From contig NZ_MLFR01000044.1 of NCBI RefSeq assembly GCF_002095475.1, forward strand, positions 1 through 36,702: a stretch of 36,702 nucleotides of DNA, in the 5' to 3' direction. A program made the translations under genes and the position numbers. This DNA is from Pantoea rwandensis. Its GTDB lineage: Bacteria > Pseudomonadota > Gammaproteobacteria > Enterobacterales > Enterobacteriaceae. Shown here piece after piece: positions 24,872 to 33,183 of the stretch. The number at the start of each line of letters is the position of its first letter. Within the stretch, counting starts at the first letter, position 1. The notes below the pieces were generated by a model. It was not told the origin of the DNA. It worked only from the letters and a program-made list of their open reading frames with translations, and ran no database searches.

Positions 24872-26308
24872 TCAAGCCAGTTTCGGGAAAGTAGCGACCT
24901 TATGTGCAGTGCTGTGGTCATCGCTGCGGACAGACAGCCCATTTAAATCCTGTAGAAAACATTCACGCCAGTGTGAAATGTCCTGCTTACGCAGCACCGC
25001 CATCATGTCGTTATAGCGCGAAATACGTTCGGTTCGCGGCATATTGAGAGCACGATCAAGCGCTGCAGCGACCTCATCACGATCGTAAGGATTGACGATC
25101 AAGGCAGATGTCAGTTCATTTGCCGCCCCCGCAAAGCGTGAGAGCACTAATACGCCAGGATCGTCTGGGTCTTGGGCTGCGACGTACTCCTTCGCGACCA
25201 GATTCATGCCGTCACGCAATGGCGTAACCAACCCAACATCTGTCAGACGGAATATTTTCATCAACAGACGGCGATCAAAGTGTTGGTTCAGGTAATAGAG
25301 TGGCGTCCAGCCCAAGGTGCCATATTTACCGTTGATTCGCCCTGCTTCTGTCTCTAGCTGATGACGGATGTCTTGATAAGCCTGAACATCTCCCCTTGAG
25401 GTAGGCGCAATTTGCGAATAACGGATTTTGCCGCGATGCTGCGGGAAATTCTCCAGTAGTGCTTCATAGGCCAGAAAACGTTCGGGCAGGCCTTTAGAGT
25501 AATCTAGCCGCTCACTGGCGATAATATTCTGTAAATCGCCCAACTCACGTTTCATCGCCGCCATTTTCGGCGGTAAGTGCCCTTCTGCCATTTCTTTAAT
25601 GCTGTCTGGCTCAATACCAATGGGATATACCTCCGTCATAAAGGTATTACCAAAGGCACGATGTTTCTTCTCGCCTTTATTCTGTAACTGCGTCAACTGG
25701 CTCAGACTATCGAGAAAGGCCACACGATCGGATTCTGTCTGGAAACCCAGTAAGTCGTAGTCGCAAAGCATTTCCAGCAGCTCCTGATGGGGCGGCAGGG
25801 CATTAAATATCTCTGGCGTCGGGAACGGGATATGCAGAAAGAATCCGATACGGTTATTAATGCCCAGTTTGCGCAACTCGGCGGCAAACGGCAGCAGATG
25901 GTAATCATGGATCCATAAAATATCGTCTGGCTGTAGCAACGGTTTCAAACGTTGAGCCAGCAAGGTATTCACACGGCGATAACCTTCCCAAGCTTCACGC
26001 TGGTATTGGACCAAATCAAGACGATAGTGGAAGGCAGGCCAGATTACCGTATTGGAAAACTGGCAGTAATATTGATCATAATCGTTCTGGTTGAGAGGCA
26101 GTGACGCATAAGTGATGCCGTCATGTTCAATCTGTGTGAGTTCTTCTTGCTCTTCGCCAGAGTACTCACTGATCTCCCCATTCCAGCCAAACCATAGCCC
26201 ACCGGTATTTTGTAGTGCATCAAGAATACCCACCGCGAGACCTCCGGCGCTGGCCTTACTTCCATCCGGAATAGCAATACGGTTAGATACGACGACTAAA
26301 CGACTCAT
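24872..26308 (-). CDS. otsA: OtsA, trehalose-6-phosphate synthase
   Basis: A 478-residue GT20 glycosyltransferase that joins UDP-glucose and glucose-6-phosphate to trehalose-6-phosphate in the cytoplasm. Family motifs are present throughout: VVVSNRIAIPDG and SAGGLAVGI at the N-terminus (UDP-glucose loop), WIHDYHLLPFA, GFFLHIPFPTPEIF, GFQTESDRVAF, SERLDYSKGLPERF and LRDGMNLVAKEYVA. Length is close to that of E. coli OtsA (474). It starts 12 bp after otsB, with which it forms the usual otsBA stress operon for osmotic and stationary-phase protection. The position next to flhDC is the same as in E. coli. Confidence 0.98.
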   Translation of the reverse strand: MSRLVVVSNRIAIPDGSKASAGGLAVGILDALQNTGGLWFGWNGEISEYSGEEQEELTQIEHDGITYASLPLNQNDYDQYYCQFSNTVIWPAFHYRLDLVQYQREAWEGYRRVNTLLAQRLKPLLQPDDILWIHDYHLLPFAAELRKLGINNRIGFFLHIPFPTPEIFNALPPHQELLEMLCDYDLLGFQTESDRVAFLDSLSQLTQLQNKGEKKHRAFGNTFMTEVYPIGIEPDSIKEMAEGHLPPKMAAMKRELGDLQNIIASERLDYSKGLPERFLAYEALLENFPQHRGKIRYSQIAPTSRGDVQAYQDIRHQLETEAGRINGKYGTLGWTPLYYLNQHFDRRLLMKIFRLTDVGLVTPLRDGMNLVAKEYVAAQDPDDPGVLVLSRFAGAANELTSALIVNPYDRDEVAAALDRALNMPRTERISRYNDMMAVLRKQDISHWRECFLQDLNGLSVRSDDHSTAHKVATFPKLA

Positions 26309-26320
26309 AACCTTGACTCC

Positions 26321-27094
26321 TTACCGACGATTGTCATGTTCTAATTGTAATAATAATTGCTCAAGCCAGTGCCAGACCGCTTCGACGTCGCTGAGACGGT
26401 AGCGCGCATGGCTTGAACCTTCTCCGACCTTCACTGAGATGCCTTGCATGGCGTTAACAGCGAGAAATCCTTTTTCATCGGTGAGATCGTCACCCACAAA
26501 TACCGGAATGCGGCCGATAAAGGGTGCTTCTTGCATAAATTCACGTACAGCGGCACCTTTATCGATGCCTTGCGGTTTCAACTCCACCACACACTTGCCA
26601 GGCTGTAACGCCAAAACGGGGAAGCGCATGACGGCATCTTCAGCCAGTTGCATGATCGATTTTTCATATGCAGGTGCGTTGCGATAATGCAGCGCAAACG
26701 CCATCCCTTTGACTTCTAGCAGGGTGCCGGGCCATTGGTCCAGAGTTTGCTGCAACTCGGTTTGTAGGGTTTGCGCAACGTCAGTCGGCAGCATCTGCTT
26801 ATGAATTTGACCCGCCGCGTCCCGCCGTTCCGCACCGTGTACACCTGCTGCAGGTGCTTCCATCGGATTCACTAGCGCATCAAGTTGCGCAATCGGGCGG
26901 CCTGAAACCAGTGCCAGAGCACCATGGCTTAGATGGGAGAGTTGTTGCAGATGCTGGCGCACCGGTGCGGGGATGGAAACCCATTCAGGTTGTGACTGGA
27001 TAGTTGCCAGCGTGCCATCAACATCAAAAAAGAAGGCATAAAGACCGCCGCTTAACGACGGCAAGGTGCTGTTCTCATTAACCGCAGGGGTCAC
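26321..27094 (-). CDS. otsB: OtsB, trehalose-6-phosphate phosphatase
   Basis: A 257-residue HAD-superfamily phosphatase that converts trehalose-6-phosphate to trehalose. Motif I is FFFDVDGTLA with the catalytic aspartates, motif II is LVSGRPI, and motif IV is VFVGDDLTDEKGF. The substrate-cap signature GVHGAERRDAAG and VELKPQGIDKGAAV are also present. The start codon is GTG 27094, with AGGAGGAG just upstream; an ATG nearby is out of frame. It is the first gene of otsBA and follows a sigma-S-like promoter. Confidence 0.97.
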   Translation of the reverse strand: MTPAVNENSTLPSLSGGLYAFFFDVDGTLATIQSQPEWVSIPAPVRQHLQQLSHLSHGALALVSGRPIAQLDALVNPMEAPAAGVHGAERRDAAGQIHKQMLPTDVAQTLQTELQQTLDQWPGTLLEVKGMAFALHYRNAPAYEKSIMQLAEDAVMRFPVLALQPGKCVVELKPQGIDKGAAVREFMQEAPFIGRIPVFVGDDLTDEKGFLAVNAMQGISVKVGEGSSHARYRLSDVEAVWHWLEQLLLQLEHDNRR

Positions 27095-27605
27095 ATCTCC
27101 TCCTGTATCCGGGTTGAAACTGCATAGGATGTTCGGAGATAGATTGGTGCGAGGAGGTTTTGCCGTCAGGACAGCATTTCGTGGGATAACGCTCCAAAAA
27201 CAAACGACTTTTTCGTCAACACAGCAACCATACTGCGAACATCGGCTACATTAAGTGTAGACAACAATTGACGTTTTGCCAGATGGGCGCAGATTGTGCA
27301 CCGGTAAGAGTGCTCTTTTTGAGCCTTTGCAATGAAAAACAGACAATCATTTCGTTTTCCGACGCTTCGCTTGGGCGCGGCTTTATTCCTACCAAGCCAC
27401 GCGGATGCTGCGGCTATTCCCAGATTTTCCTCACTTGCATCCCCGCCACCGATTAGCTTATGGTGCGGTTACCGCTGCTTTTAAGGCGGGAATAAGACCA
27501 GAAAAGGCCCATATCTGCGTCGTTTGACGCCTTCAGGCAGGCATTCAGGAAGATGAGAAACCGATCAAGTTCACACTTTAGCGATGTTATGGCAGGTGAC
27601 TGCCC
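27095..27605. other. Intergenic region upstream of otsB
   Basis: Apart from the sigma-S-like promoter of otsBA, this 511-bp gap shows no gene I can support. A 61-codon minus-strand frame at 27453-27638 lacks a ribosome site and overlaps the next gene, so I left it out. The promoter of the plus-strand gene at 27606 should lie in the right half, but no clear element is visible. Confidence 0.6.
27254..27282 (-). promoter_or_regulatory. Sigma-S-type promoter of otsBA
   Basis: On the minus strand TCTACACTTAA matches the extended sigma-S -10 (KCTAYRCTTAA). A CTGGCA sequence 17 bases upstream is a poor -35, as is usual for RpoS promoters. The predicted start is near 27247, giving a leader of about 150 bases. 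Confidence 0.75.
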
Positions 27606-27899
27606 ATGATCCCCCAAAGCTACAGTCAACGTGTTCACTTCTATTACTGCATTCTTATCGCGTTGAAAATTAATGCTAAAAACCGTAAATCAGGCGGGAT
27701 ACGCGGCAAGAATAACTTTTTGCTCAAATGGTTGCGCAACGCGCAAAACAACACCATTTTCCATCCCGACATCACCAGTGAAATCGAGTGGTTGCGCGGC
27801 AAAATTATCAGCTCCGGCCCGGATGCTGATTTAGAACCTATGCTGCAGTACGTCTATGACACCGCGAAGCGTGCCGAAACCCTGCGTTTGGGATCGTGA
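27606..27899 (+). CDS. Hypothetical small protein
   Basis: A 97-residue basic protein that I do not recognise. It begins with an ATG preceded by AGGTGA seven bases upstream. The N-terminal part holds a short hydrophobic stretch (YYCILIALKI), followed by a lysine/arginine-rich stretch (NAKNRKSGGIRGK) and a probably helical C-terminal half (EIEWLRGKIISSG, MLQYVYDTAKRAETLR). No membrane segment or catalytic motif is clear. Amino-acid composition is plausible for a real protein, which is the main support besides the ribosome site. It stands alone on the plus strand between otsBA and the acetyltransferase gene. Confidence 0.6.
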   Translation: MIPQSYSQRVHFYYCILIALKINAKNRKSGGIRGKNNFLLKWLRNAQNNTIFHPDITSEIEWLRGKIISSGPDADLEPMLQYVYDTAKRAETLRLGS

Positions 27900-28086
27900 A
27901 TACCTGACGTCATCAGAGCGGCGGCGCTGTTCAACTGCTACCGCAAATGTATCCCGTCCCTATTCTGATTCCACACTTAGCATGTGTCAGAACATCATCT
28001 CCCTGTTAAAGTAACCTACTGAAAAGTCAGCAAGGGAACGTTAGGCTGCACGATCATCAACAAGGATGGATAACAGGACATCGGAA

Positions 28087-28599
28087 ATGAATTTCACCAT
28101 ACGCAAGGCTCAAGTCGAGGATGCGGAATTACTTCATCAACTGGGACGCATGACCTACAGCGCCCATTTTAAACATATGTGGGTGTCCCCCGACGAGATG
28201 GATGCCTTTATCGACAAAGAGTATGGGTTAGCGGTCTTGCAGAGTAGCCTCGCAGCAGAGAATGAGAGCTGGTTAATTGCAGAGACCGATCACCCTGTGG
28301 GTTTTGCTAAAGTCACATGGAATACCCCAGTTCCTGATTCCGGTATGACCGGGGCCATGCTCAATAAGCTTTACCTTAACCCTGACCAGACCGGTAAAAA
28401 TTACGGCAAAATCATGTTTGAGAGCATCATTAATGAGGCCCGCGATAAACGAGAAGGCTACATGTGGCTGGAAGTGATGGCAGAAAATGTGCGCGCACGT
28501 AAGTTTTGGGAAGCCTTTGGGATGCAGCATATTAAAGACATTCCGTTTGTGACGGCCTCTCAGCGCAGCACGCTGCAAATTCTGGGTATGGTGATTTAA
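28087..28599 (+). CDS. GNAT-family N-acetyltransferase
   Basis: I set the start at ATG 28087, which has AGGA seven bases upstream; an ATG seven codons earlier has its Shine-Dalgarno sequence touching it. The 170-residue protein has the GNAT fold: MNFTIRKAQVEDAELL at the start, ETDHPVGFAKVTW on strand 4, and the acetyl-CoA loop LNPDQTGKNYGKIMFE. It ends with YMWLEVMAENVRARKFWEAFGM, a typical motif B. The substrate is unknown; small-molecule and protein acetylation are both possible. It is not obviously linked to its neighbours. Confidence 0.88.
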   Translation: MNFTIRKAQVEDAELLHQLGRMTYSAHFKHMWVSPDEMDAFIDKEYGLAVLQSSLAAENESWLIAETDHPVGFAKVTWNTPVPDSGMTGAMLNKLYLNPDQTGKNYGKIMFESIINEARDKREGYMWLEVMAENVRARKFWEAFGMQHIKDIPFVTASQRSTLQILGMVI

Positions 28600-28751
28600 C
28601 GGATATTGGCGCAGCGACCTTTCCTCTCGCCGCGCCCGCTTTACCAGCATTCGTCCGCGCCCTTACCACTTATTCAGATTTGATATAACGATATAATCCG
28701 TTTTTATTTCACGCCATCCCTCCGCATCATAGCTGCAACACAGGAGGCGTT

Positions 28752-29810
28752 ATGGCTGATATCTCTCTTCAAAAACATTCACACCACATCGCGCATTTTG
28801 CGCCAGGCTTGCTGATGACGGCGGTTATTGCTCTGGCAACGGCTTGGCTGGGTAACCTGCCCTCAGTGGCACAACTGGGGCTTGGCGCGCTGACGCTAGC
28901 GATTATCGGCGGGATTATTCTGGGAAACACGCTCTATCCCAGCCTGCAGGGTTACTGCGGCGCTGGCGTACACTTCGCAAAACAGAAACTGCTGCGTCTC
29001 GGTATCATTCTTTACGGTTTCCGTCTGACCTTTCAGCAAGTGCTGGATGTCGGCGTGAGTGGCGTGGTCATTGATATCCTGATGGTGACCAGCACTTTCG
29101 CCCTCGCCTGCTGGCTGGGACGTAAAATCTTGAAGCTGGATCGTGAAACCGCATGGTTGATTGGTGCAGGCAGTAGCATTTGTGGTGCTGCCGCCGTACT
29201 CGCCACTGAGCCTGTCATCAAAGCGGAATCCTCCAAAGTCGCGGTTGCCGTCGCCACGGTGGTGATTTTCGGTACGGTAGCCATTTTCCTTTATCCTCTT
29301 ATCTGGCATAGCGTTTCCCCTCTGTTACCCGGTGTTAGCCTGAGCGAGTTTGGTATTTACACGGGTTCAACCATGCATGAAGTCGCGCAGGTTGTTGCTG
29401 CTGGGCATGCCATCAGTGGGGAAACTGAAAATGCCGCGGTGATTGCTAAAATGCTGCGGGTGATGATGCTGGCCCCCTTCCTGGTGGTGGTCGGCGTGAT
29501 GATGCGCCGCAGTTCTCCGGCAACGGGGGGCCAGAAACAGCGTATTACGTTTCCGTGGTTTGCGCTGGCGTTTATTCTGGTCGCACTGTTCAACTCAGCA
29601 CACCTTGTTCCCAGCGCAGCAATTGGCGTGATTAACCAACTGGATAACGTCTTGCTGGCCATGGCGATGGCGGCACTGGGTCTCACGACACACATCAGCC
29701 AACTTAAAAAAGCGGGTCTCCGTCCTCTGCTGCTGGGACTGATGCTATTTATCTGGCTGATTGTGGGGGGTGGCGCGATTAACCTCACGATACATCATCT
29801 GCTCGGTTAA
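28752..29810 (+). CDS. yeiH: YeiH-type membrane protein (UPF0324, putative anion exporter)
   Basis: A 352-residue inner-membrane protein with about ten hydrophobic segments. It matches E. coli YeiH along its length: LLRLGIILYGFRLTFQQ, AWLIGAGSSICGAAAVLATE, STMHEVAQVVAAGHAISGE and LAMAMAALGLTTH are nearly invariant family blocks. The ribosome site is GGAGG. In E. coli, yeiH lies beside the LysR-type gene yeiE, which is absent here. A TATAAT sequence at 28692 may be the -10 element, though the -35 is poor. A rho-independent hairpin follows. The family is annotated as sulfate or anion exporters; its substrate is not established. Confidence 0.93.
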   Translation: MADISLQKHSHHIAHFAPGLLMTAVIALATAWLGNLPSVAQLGLGALTLAIIGGIILGNTLYPSLQGYCGAGVHFAKQKLLRLGIILYGFRLTFQQVLDVGVSGVVIDILMVTSTFALACWLGRKILKLDRETAWLIGAGSSICGAAAVLATEPVIKAESSKVAVAVATVVIFGTVAIFLYPLIWHSVSPLLPGVSLSEFGIYTGSTMHEVAQVVAAGHAISGETENAAVIAKMLRVMMLAPFLVVVGVMMRRSSPATGGQKQRITFPWFALAFILVALFNSAHLVPSAAIGVINQLDNVLLAMAMAALGLTTHISQLKKAGLRPLLLGLMLFIWLIVGGGAINLTIHHLLG

Positions 29811-29814
29811 TTTT

Positions 29815-29845
29815 TTTGCCGCCCGATTGGGCGGCAAACATTTTT
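29815..29845 (+). terminator. Terminator after yeiH
   Basis: TTTGCCGCCC-GATT-GGGCGGCAAA, a 10-bp perfect stem followed by CATTTTT on the plus strand. It lies directly after the yeiH stop. On the minus strand a T-tract is lacking. Confidence 0.82.
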
Positions 29846-30161
29846 AGGAACGGAAGTGTTTGCGGGCGTATACGGCAGTTTGTCTGCGGCTTTTAATGCG
29901 GAATTTGGCATGCGAAATCACCGTCATCCACCTTGGGTCAACCTTATTGGTCAGATAAACATTTAATTCGCTTAGTAACTCTTCCCATTTTTCCGCTTGC
30001 CAGGTTTTATCACTCCCCAGTGTTTCTTTCATCGATTGGATAAGAACATCCACCTTCGCTTTAACCTCACCCAGTGGTTTACCTGCCTGGTGAACAGCGG
30101 CTAATTTCCGAATCTCAGTGGCGTAATAATGGATATCGACCTCATTGTTGTGCAATCGCAC
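29844..30161 (-). CDS. Hypothetical protein
   Basis: A 105-residue protein starting with GTG 30161. A TTG two codons later has a better-placed AGAGG site and could be the real start. It is mostly helical and charged, with KVDVLIQSMKETLGSDKTW in the middle and a very basic C-terminus (AKFRIKSRRQTAVYARKHF). This tail suggests nucleic-acid or membrane-surface contact, but that is a guess. I do not recognise the family. It converges on yeiH and ends inside the T-tract of its terminator. Confidence 0.55.
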   Translation of the reverse strand: MRLHNNEVDIHYYATEIRKLAAVHQAGKPLGEVKAKVDVLIQSMKETLGSDKTWQAEKWEELLSELNVYLTNKVDPRWMTVISHAKFRIKSRRQTAVYARKHFRS

Positions 30162-30462
30162 CTCTGCTTATTATTGGTCCATTTCTTACAATACCCCAAG
30201 TTATAAGAAGGACATAATCGGAAAAACCTTATACCGTTTCGCTTTTATCATATCGTTATCAATTTTGTTCTATCGCAGCGAGGTTATTTACTCAAATGAG
30301 AGATTAAAAATCATCGCCTGTTGACGATGAAAACGATTTCACAGATTCGGTTTCGCGATGAGGCTTGAATATCCTTTCGATTTCTTTACTTATTTAAGCC
30401 TCAATGAGACTCATCATATGAGACGATTATCGCGGGAGTAAAAAAGTCCATACTCTGCATGG
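30162..30462. other. Intergenic region with inverted repeats
   Basis: No gene is visible in these 301 bp. They hold the 12-bp inverted repeat listed separately and a CTCATCATATGAG palindrome at about 30410-30422. Confidence 0.5.
30360..30402. repeat. 12-bp inverted repeat
   Basis: GAGGCTTGAATA and TATTTAAGCCTC pair over 12 bp with one G-U pair and a 19-base loop. It lies downstream of the minus-strand hypothetical gene at 30463 and has no T-tract. It could be a mRNA 3' end or a small-element remnant. Confidence 0.5.
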
Positions 30463-30723
30463 CTAGCTTTTAATCACAAACTCTAACTCACTAAGCTTTT
30501 GATATTCCTTAGCCAATTTTTTAAGCTGCGTGGCTCGCATCTTATCAGCACGCGCCAGCGCCTCTTCTTCTGTCAACTGAAACTCTTTCTTCTTAAAAAA
30601 TTGTTCAAAGTTATACTCACGATCGCGCTGCTGGACAAATAATTCACCGTCGTTTTTAAGCTCACCTTCCGCGATGTAGATTCCTCGGGTTAATGCATAT
30701 TTTGTTATATAAGCTTTTATCAT
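30463..30723 (-). CDS. Small hypothetical protein
   Basis: An 86-residue protein with a good ribosome site (AGAGGAA). It begins MIKAYITKYALTRGIYIAEG and ends with a charged helix (EEEALARADKMRATQLKKLAKE, then QKLSELEF). This pattern, an N-terminal MKAYITKYAL strand and a C-terminal lysine-rich coiled helix, recalls a family of uncharacterised small proteins from enterobacterial accessory regions and phages. No function is known to me. It is AT-rich compared with the flagellar genes. It marks the start of the accessory segment of the window. Confidence 0.7.
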   Translation of the reverse strand: MIKAYITKYALTRGIYIAEGELKNDGELFVQQRDREYNFEQFFKKKEFQLTEEEALARADKMRATQLKKLAKEYQKLSELEFVIKS

Positions 30724-30978
30724 GCGTTCCTCTTATCTTGCTAAGTTCGCCTATTAAAGCAAAATAACGGCGTTTTTTACAGCACTGCGTGATAAATATG
30801 CTTAGGGAGGATTTCTATTCACGTTGATTTACTTCACATTTTTATAAAATACTGCATAGAGAACAATTCGATAAAGCACGGTGACGATGTCGATAATTAA
30901 AAGCGAAGCGGTAAGTTTCAGATTTCACTATCCAGAATGATTCCATTCAAAACTTAAGGTCCAACTGAAGTACAAACA

Positions 30979-32145
30979 TTACCTCGCAATCGGCAGATCG
31001 GCGTAGCGAGTGGTGTACGCCGGTGACAACATCTCGCGTTTCATCGCCCATGGCTTCTGAATCCCTTGTCCGGCAAACCATAATTTTCCTTTCCCGCTTT
31101 GATTAATGCCATCCATCACCTTCATCAGTGATTCACTGTTCGCCTGCGGCTGGATCTCATCGAACAGATTAAGTTGCGCGACCCCCTGGCTAAAGAAGTC
31201 GCCTAACATCACGCCCGCTTTCATATATCGACATCCTTCGCGCCAGATACGATCCAGGGCTACCGTGGCCACACGGATAATATCGCGCGTGTCGTTGGTC
31301 GGGGTCATCACTTGGATCATCGCCTGGTTACCGTAAAAAGGTTCTCCTTCAGCATGCGGACTGGTGCGAATAAACACGCCGATTTGTCGGCAATACTGCC
31401 GCTCGCCACGCAGCTTTTCGGCGGCGCGAAAGGCATAATTGCATACGGTTTCTCGCATGTCGGCATAGTCAGTGATGCGTCCAGCAAAAGAGCGTGAACA
31501 GACAATTTGCTGCTTAGTCGGCACATTATCTTCAAGCTCCAGACAAGGCTCACCGCGCAACTCGCGCACGGTGCGCTCCAGCACCACATTGAAGTACTTG
31601 CGGATGATATAGGTGCTCTGCTCTGACAGATCTTTGGCAGTGATGATGCCCATAGCATTCAACTTTTTGCTGATGCGTCGTCCAACGCCCCAGACATCTT
31701 CCACCTTTACCAGCGCCATCAATTTCTTCTGCCGCTCGACGTTGGAAAGATCCAGCACACCGCCTGTCTTGCTCCATTTTTTGGCTGCGTGGTTAGCCAG
31801 CTTTGCCAGTGTTTTGGTGGGCGCGATCCCTACTCCGGTCATCAAATGTGTTTCTGTTTTCACCCGTTCCTGGATTTCTTGCCCAAACTCTTCCAGCACA
31901 CGGCAATGGCTTATACCTGTAAGATCCATAAACGCTTCATCAATCGAATAGATCTCTACCGCTGGTGCCATCTCTTCCAGGATCGTCATCACACGCTGGC
32001 TCATGTCGGCGTAGAGCGCGTAGTTCGAGCTAAACACATGCACATGATGAAGGCGCAATATCTCCTTGATTTTGAAATAGGGCCCTCCCATACCAATATC
32101 CAGCTTCTTGGCTTCAGCGGAACGGGCAATAACACAGCCATCGTT
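30979..32145 (-). pseudogene. umuC: umuC, 5'-truncated (DNA polymerase V catalytic subunit)
   Basis: Homology to UmuC starts abruptly at the codons for NDGCVIARSAEAKKL (32145), corresponding to about residue 33 of the 422-residue E. coli protein. Upstream the frame meets a stop (TAA) after a few unrelated codons, so the N-terminus, including the first catalytic aspartate (DVNAFY), is gone. What remains is well preserved: the second active-site motif YSIDEAFMDL, ERTVRELRGEPCLELE, and the beta-clamp-binding QLNLF near the C-terminus. An internal ATG at 32091 could start a 370-residue product, but it could not polymerise DNA normally. The umuD gene that should precede it is missing, and no LexA box is seen. 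The gene looks recently broken. Confidence 0.9.
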
Positions 32146-32614
32146 GTATCTGAATGAAACTAACAGTTAGTTGTTAATAACTTCATGATTTTTAATAAAA
32201 TTTAATTACTAACTTTTTCCTGTATTTTGGGGCTTGATGGTATAGTCGAGTTAACGGACTTTGGAGGTGAATACGGTGAGAAGCCACTTCAAACAGGCTA
32301 ACTTCCTACGATAAATGCGCAGTTTCGGTTGCCCATTTGCATCTGATTTGACTATCCCTTTGTATTTCACTTGTCTACCGTTCCCAGATAACTTGGCCAT
32401 CTCTAAGGCCTAGTCATCTACCGGGGTGGAGACCTTCAAAATTGCTGGAGAAGTTTCTTGGCTTGATTAAGGTTCCTAACTCAAAGTAGTTCGAATACCC
32501 ATGTCGGACTAGTTCGTGCCAAAAGCGGAAGTTGCTTACATCGTGCTATGTTAGTTTGTCGGGAACTGATCAAATCAGCTAGTTCATATGACGCTATCGT
32601 TTGAGAATGGAATA
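32146..32614. other. Non-coding junction between the umuC break and the yrhB-like gene
   Basis: These 469 AT-rich bp hold no ORF I can support. Next to the umuC break there are three ACTAAC/GTTAGT words: a 13-bp palindrome at 32159-32171 (ACTAACAGTTAGT) and a further ACTAACT at 32208, followed by TTTTT. They look like remnants of a rearrangement or a weak hairpin. A 49-codon minus-strand frame at 32251-32400 has no ribosome site. Confidence 0.55.
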
Positions 32615-32887
32615 ATGATTACTTATCAAAATGCGATGGACAAGGCTTTGGATTACCTTAAAGGTTTTGACACTCCAGTCGTCATTACACTTCATGGCCG
32701 ATTCTCAGAAGGCTGGTTCTATTATTATCAATCGAAAGAGTATCTGGAAACGGGTGAGTTTTCTGCTCAGTTGGCGGGAAATGCTCCGTTCATAATTGAT
32801 AAAGATGATGGAGAGATTCACTCTTTTGGAACTTCTTATCCGTTAGATAAATACTTGCTGGATTACGAACAACAAAAAAACGAATAA
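32615..32887 (+). CDS. yrhB: YrhB/Imm35-family small protein, orphan immunity-like
   Basis: Using ATG 32615 gives 90 residues that match E. coli YrhB closely: MITYQNAMDKALDYL at the start, PVVITLHGRFSEGW, ETGEFSAQLAGNAPFIIDKD and GEIHSFGTSYPLDKYL. An in-frame ATG nine codons upstream adds unrelated residues, so it is probably not used. The family belongs to immunity protein 35 in Pfam, often found next to polymorphic toxins; E. coli YrhB itself is described as a heat-protective chaperone. No toxin gene is visible on either side here. The name is used by resemblance; orthology is likely but unproven. Confidence 0.85.
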   Translation: MITYQNAMDKALDYLKGFDTPVVITLHGRFSEGWFYYYQSKEYLETGEFSAQLAGNAPFIIDKDDGEIHSFGTSYPLDKYLLDYEQQKNE

Positions 32888-33043
32888 CCTCCGCTCCTCG
32901 CTCACAGCAGTCCTTGGGCTTTACTACGACTGTTGAGTGCCAAGAGCGGGCGTCGAAGAATACAGCCAGCTATGATAAAAAGTGTTTTTCACGAAAGTAT
33001 CTTTGCTTCAATTTTATAAAAATAGTTCGCTAATAAACCTTGA

Positions 33044-33065
33044 AGAGGGCACATTTTCGCCCTCT
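33044..33065. terminator. Hairpin downstream of the methyltransferase-like gene
   Basis: AGAGGGC and GCCCTCT form a 7-bp stem with an 8-base loop, between two genes that converge. The T-tract is poor on both strands, so this is tentative. The remaining ~270 bp of this gap show nothing else. Confidence 0.5.
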
Positions 33066-33183
33066 CCATTTCAATAATGAATGAACTGTATGCTAACGTT
33101 CAATTCACCCATATTTTGAAGGCTCAGTTTAACTGTGAAAATCAAAAGCCAACTTGACCTACTATTAATTTAAAAAAAGAATT

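Noticed and set aside
27453..27638. Minus-strand 61-codon frame
   Set aside because: No ribosome site, atypical composition, and it overlaps the better-supported start at 27606.
30979..32091. A complete UmuC starting at the ATG at 32091
   Set aside because: Clear UmuC homology continues upstream of this ATG and the catalytic N-terminus is missing, so it is a fragment, not a natural start.
32251..32400. 49-codon basic ORF on the minus strand in the umuC-yrhB gap
   Set aside because: No ribosome site and too short to support without homology.
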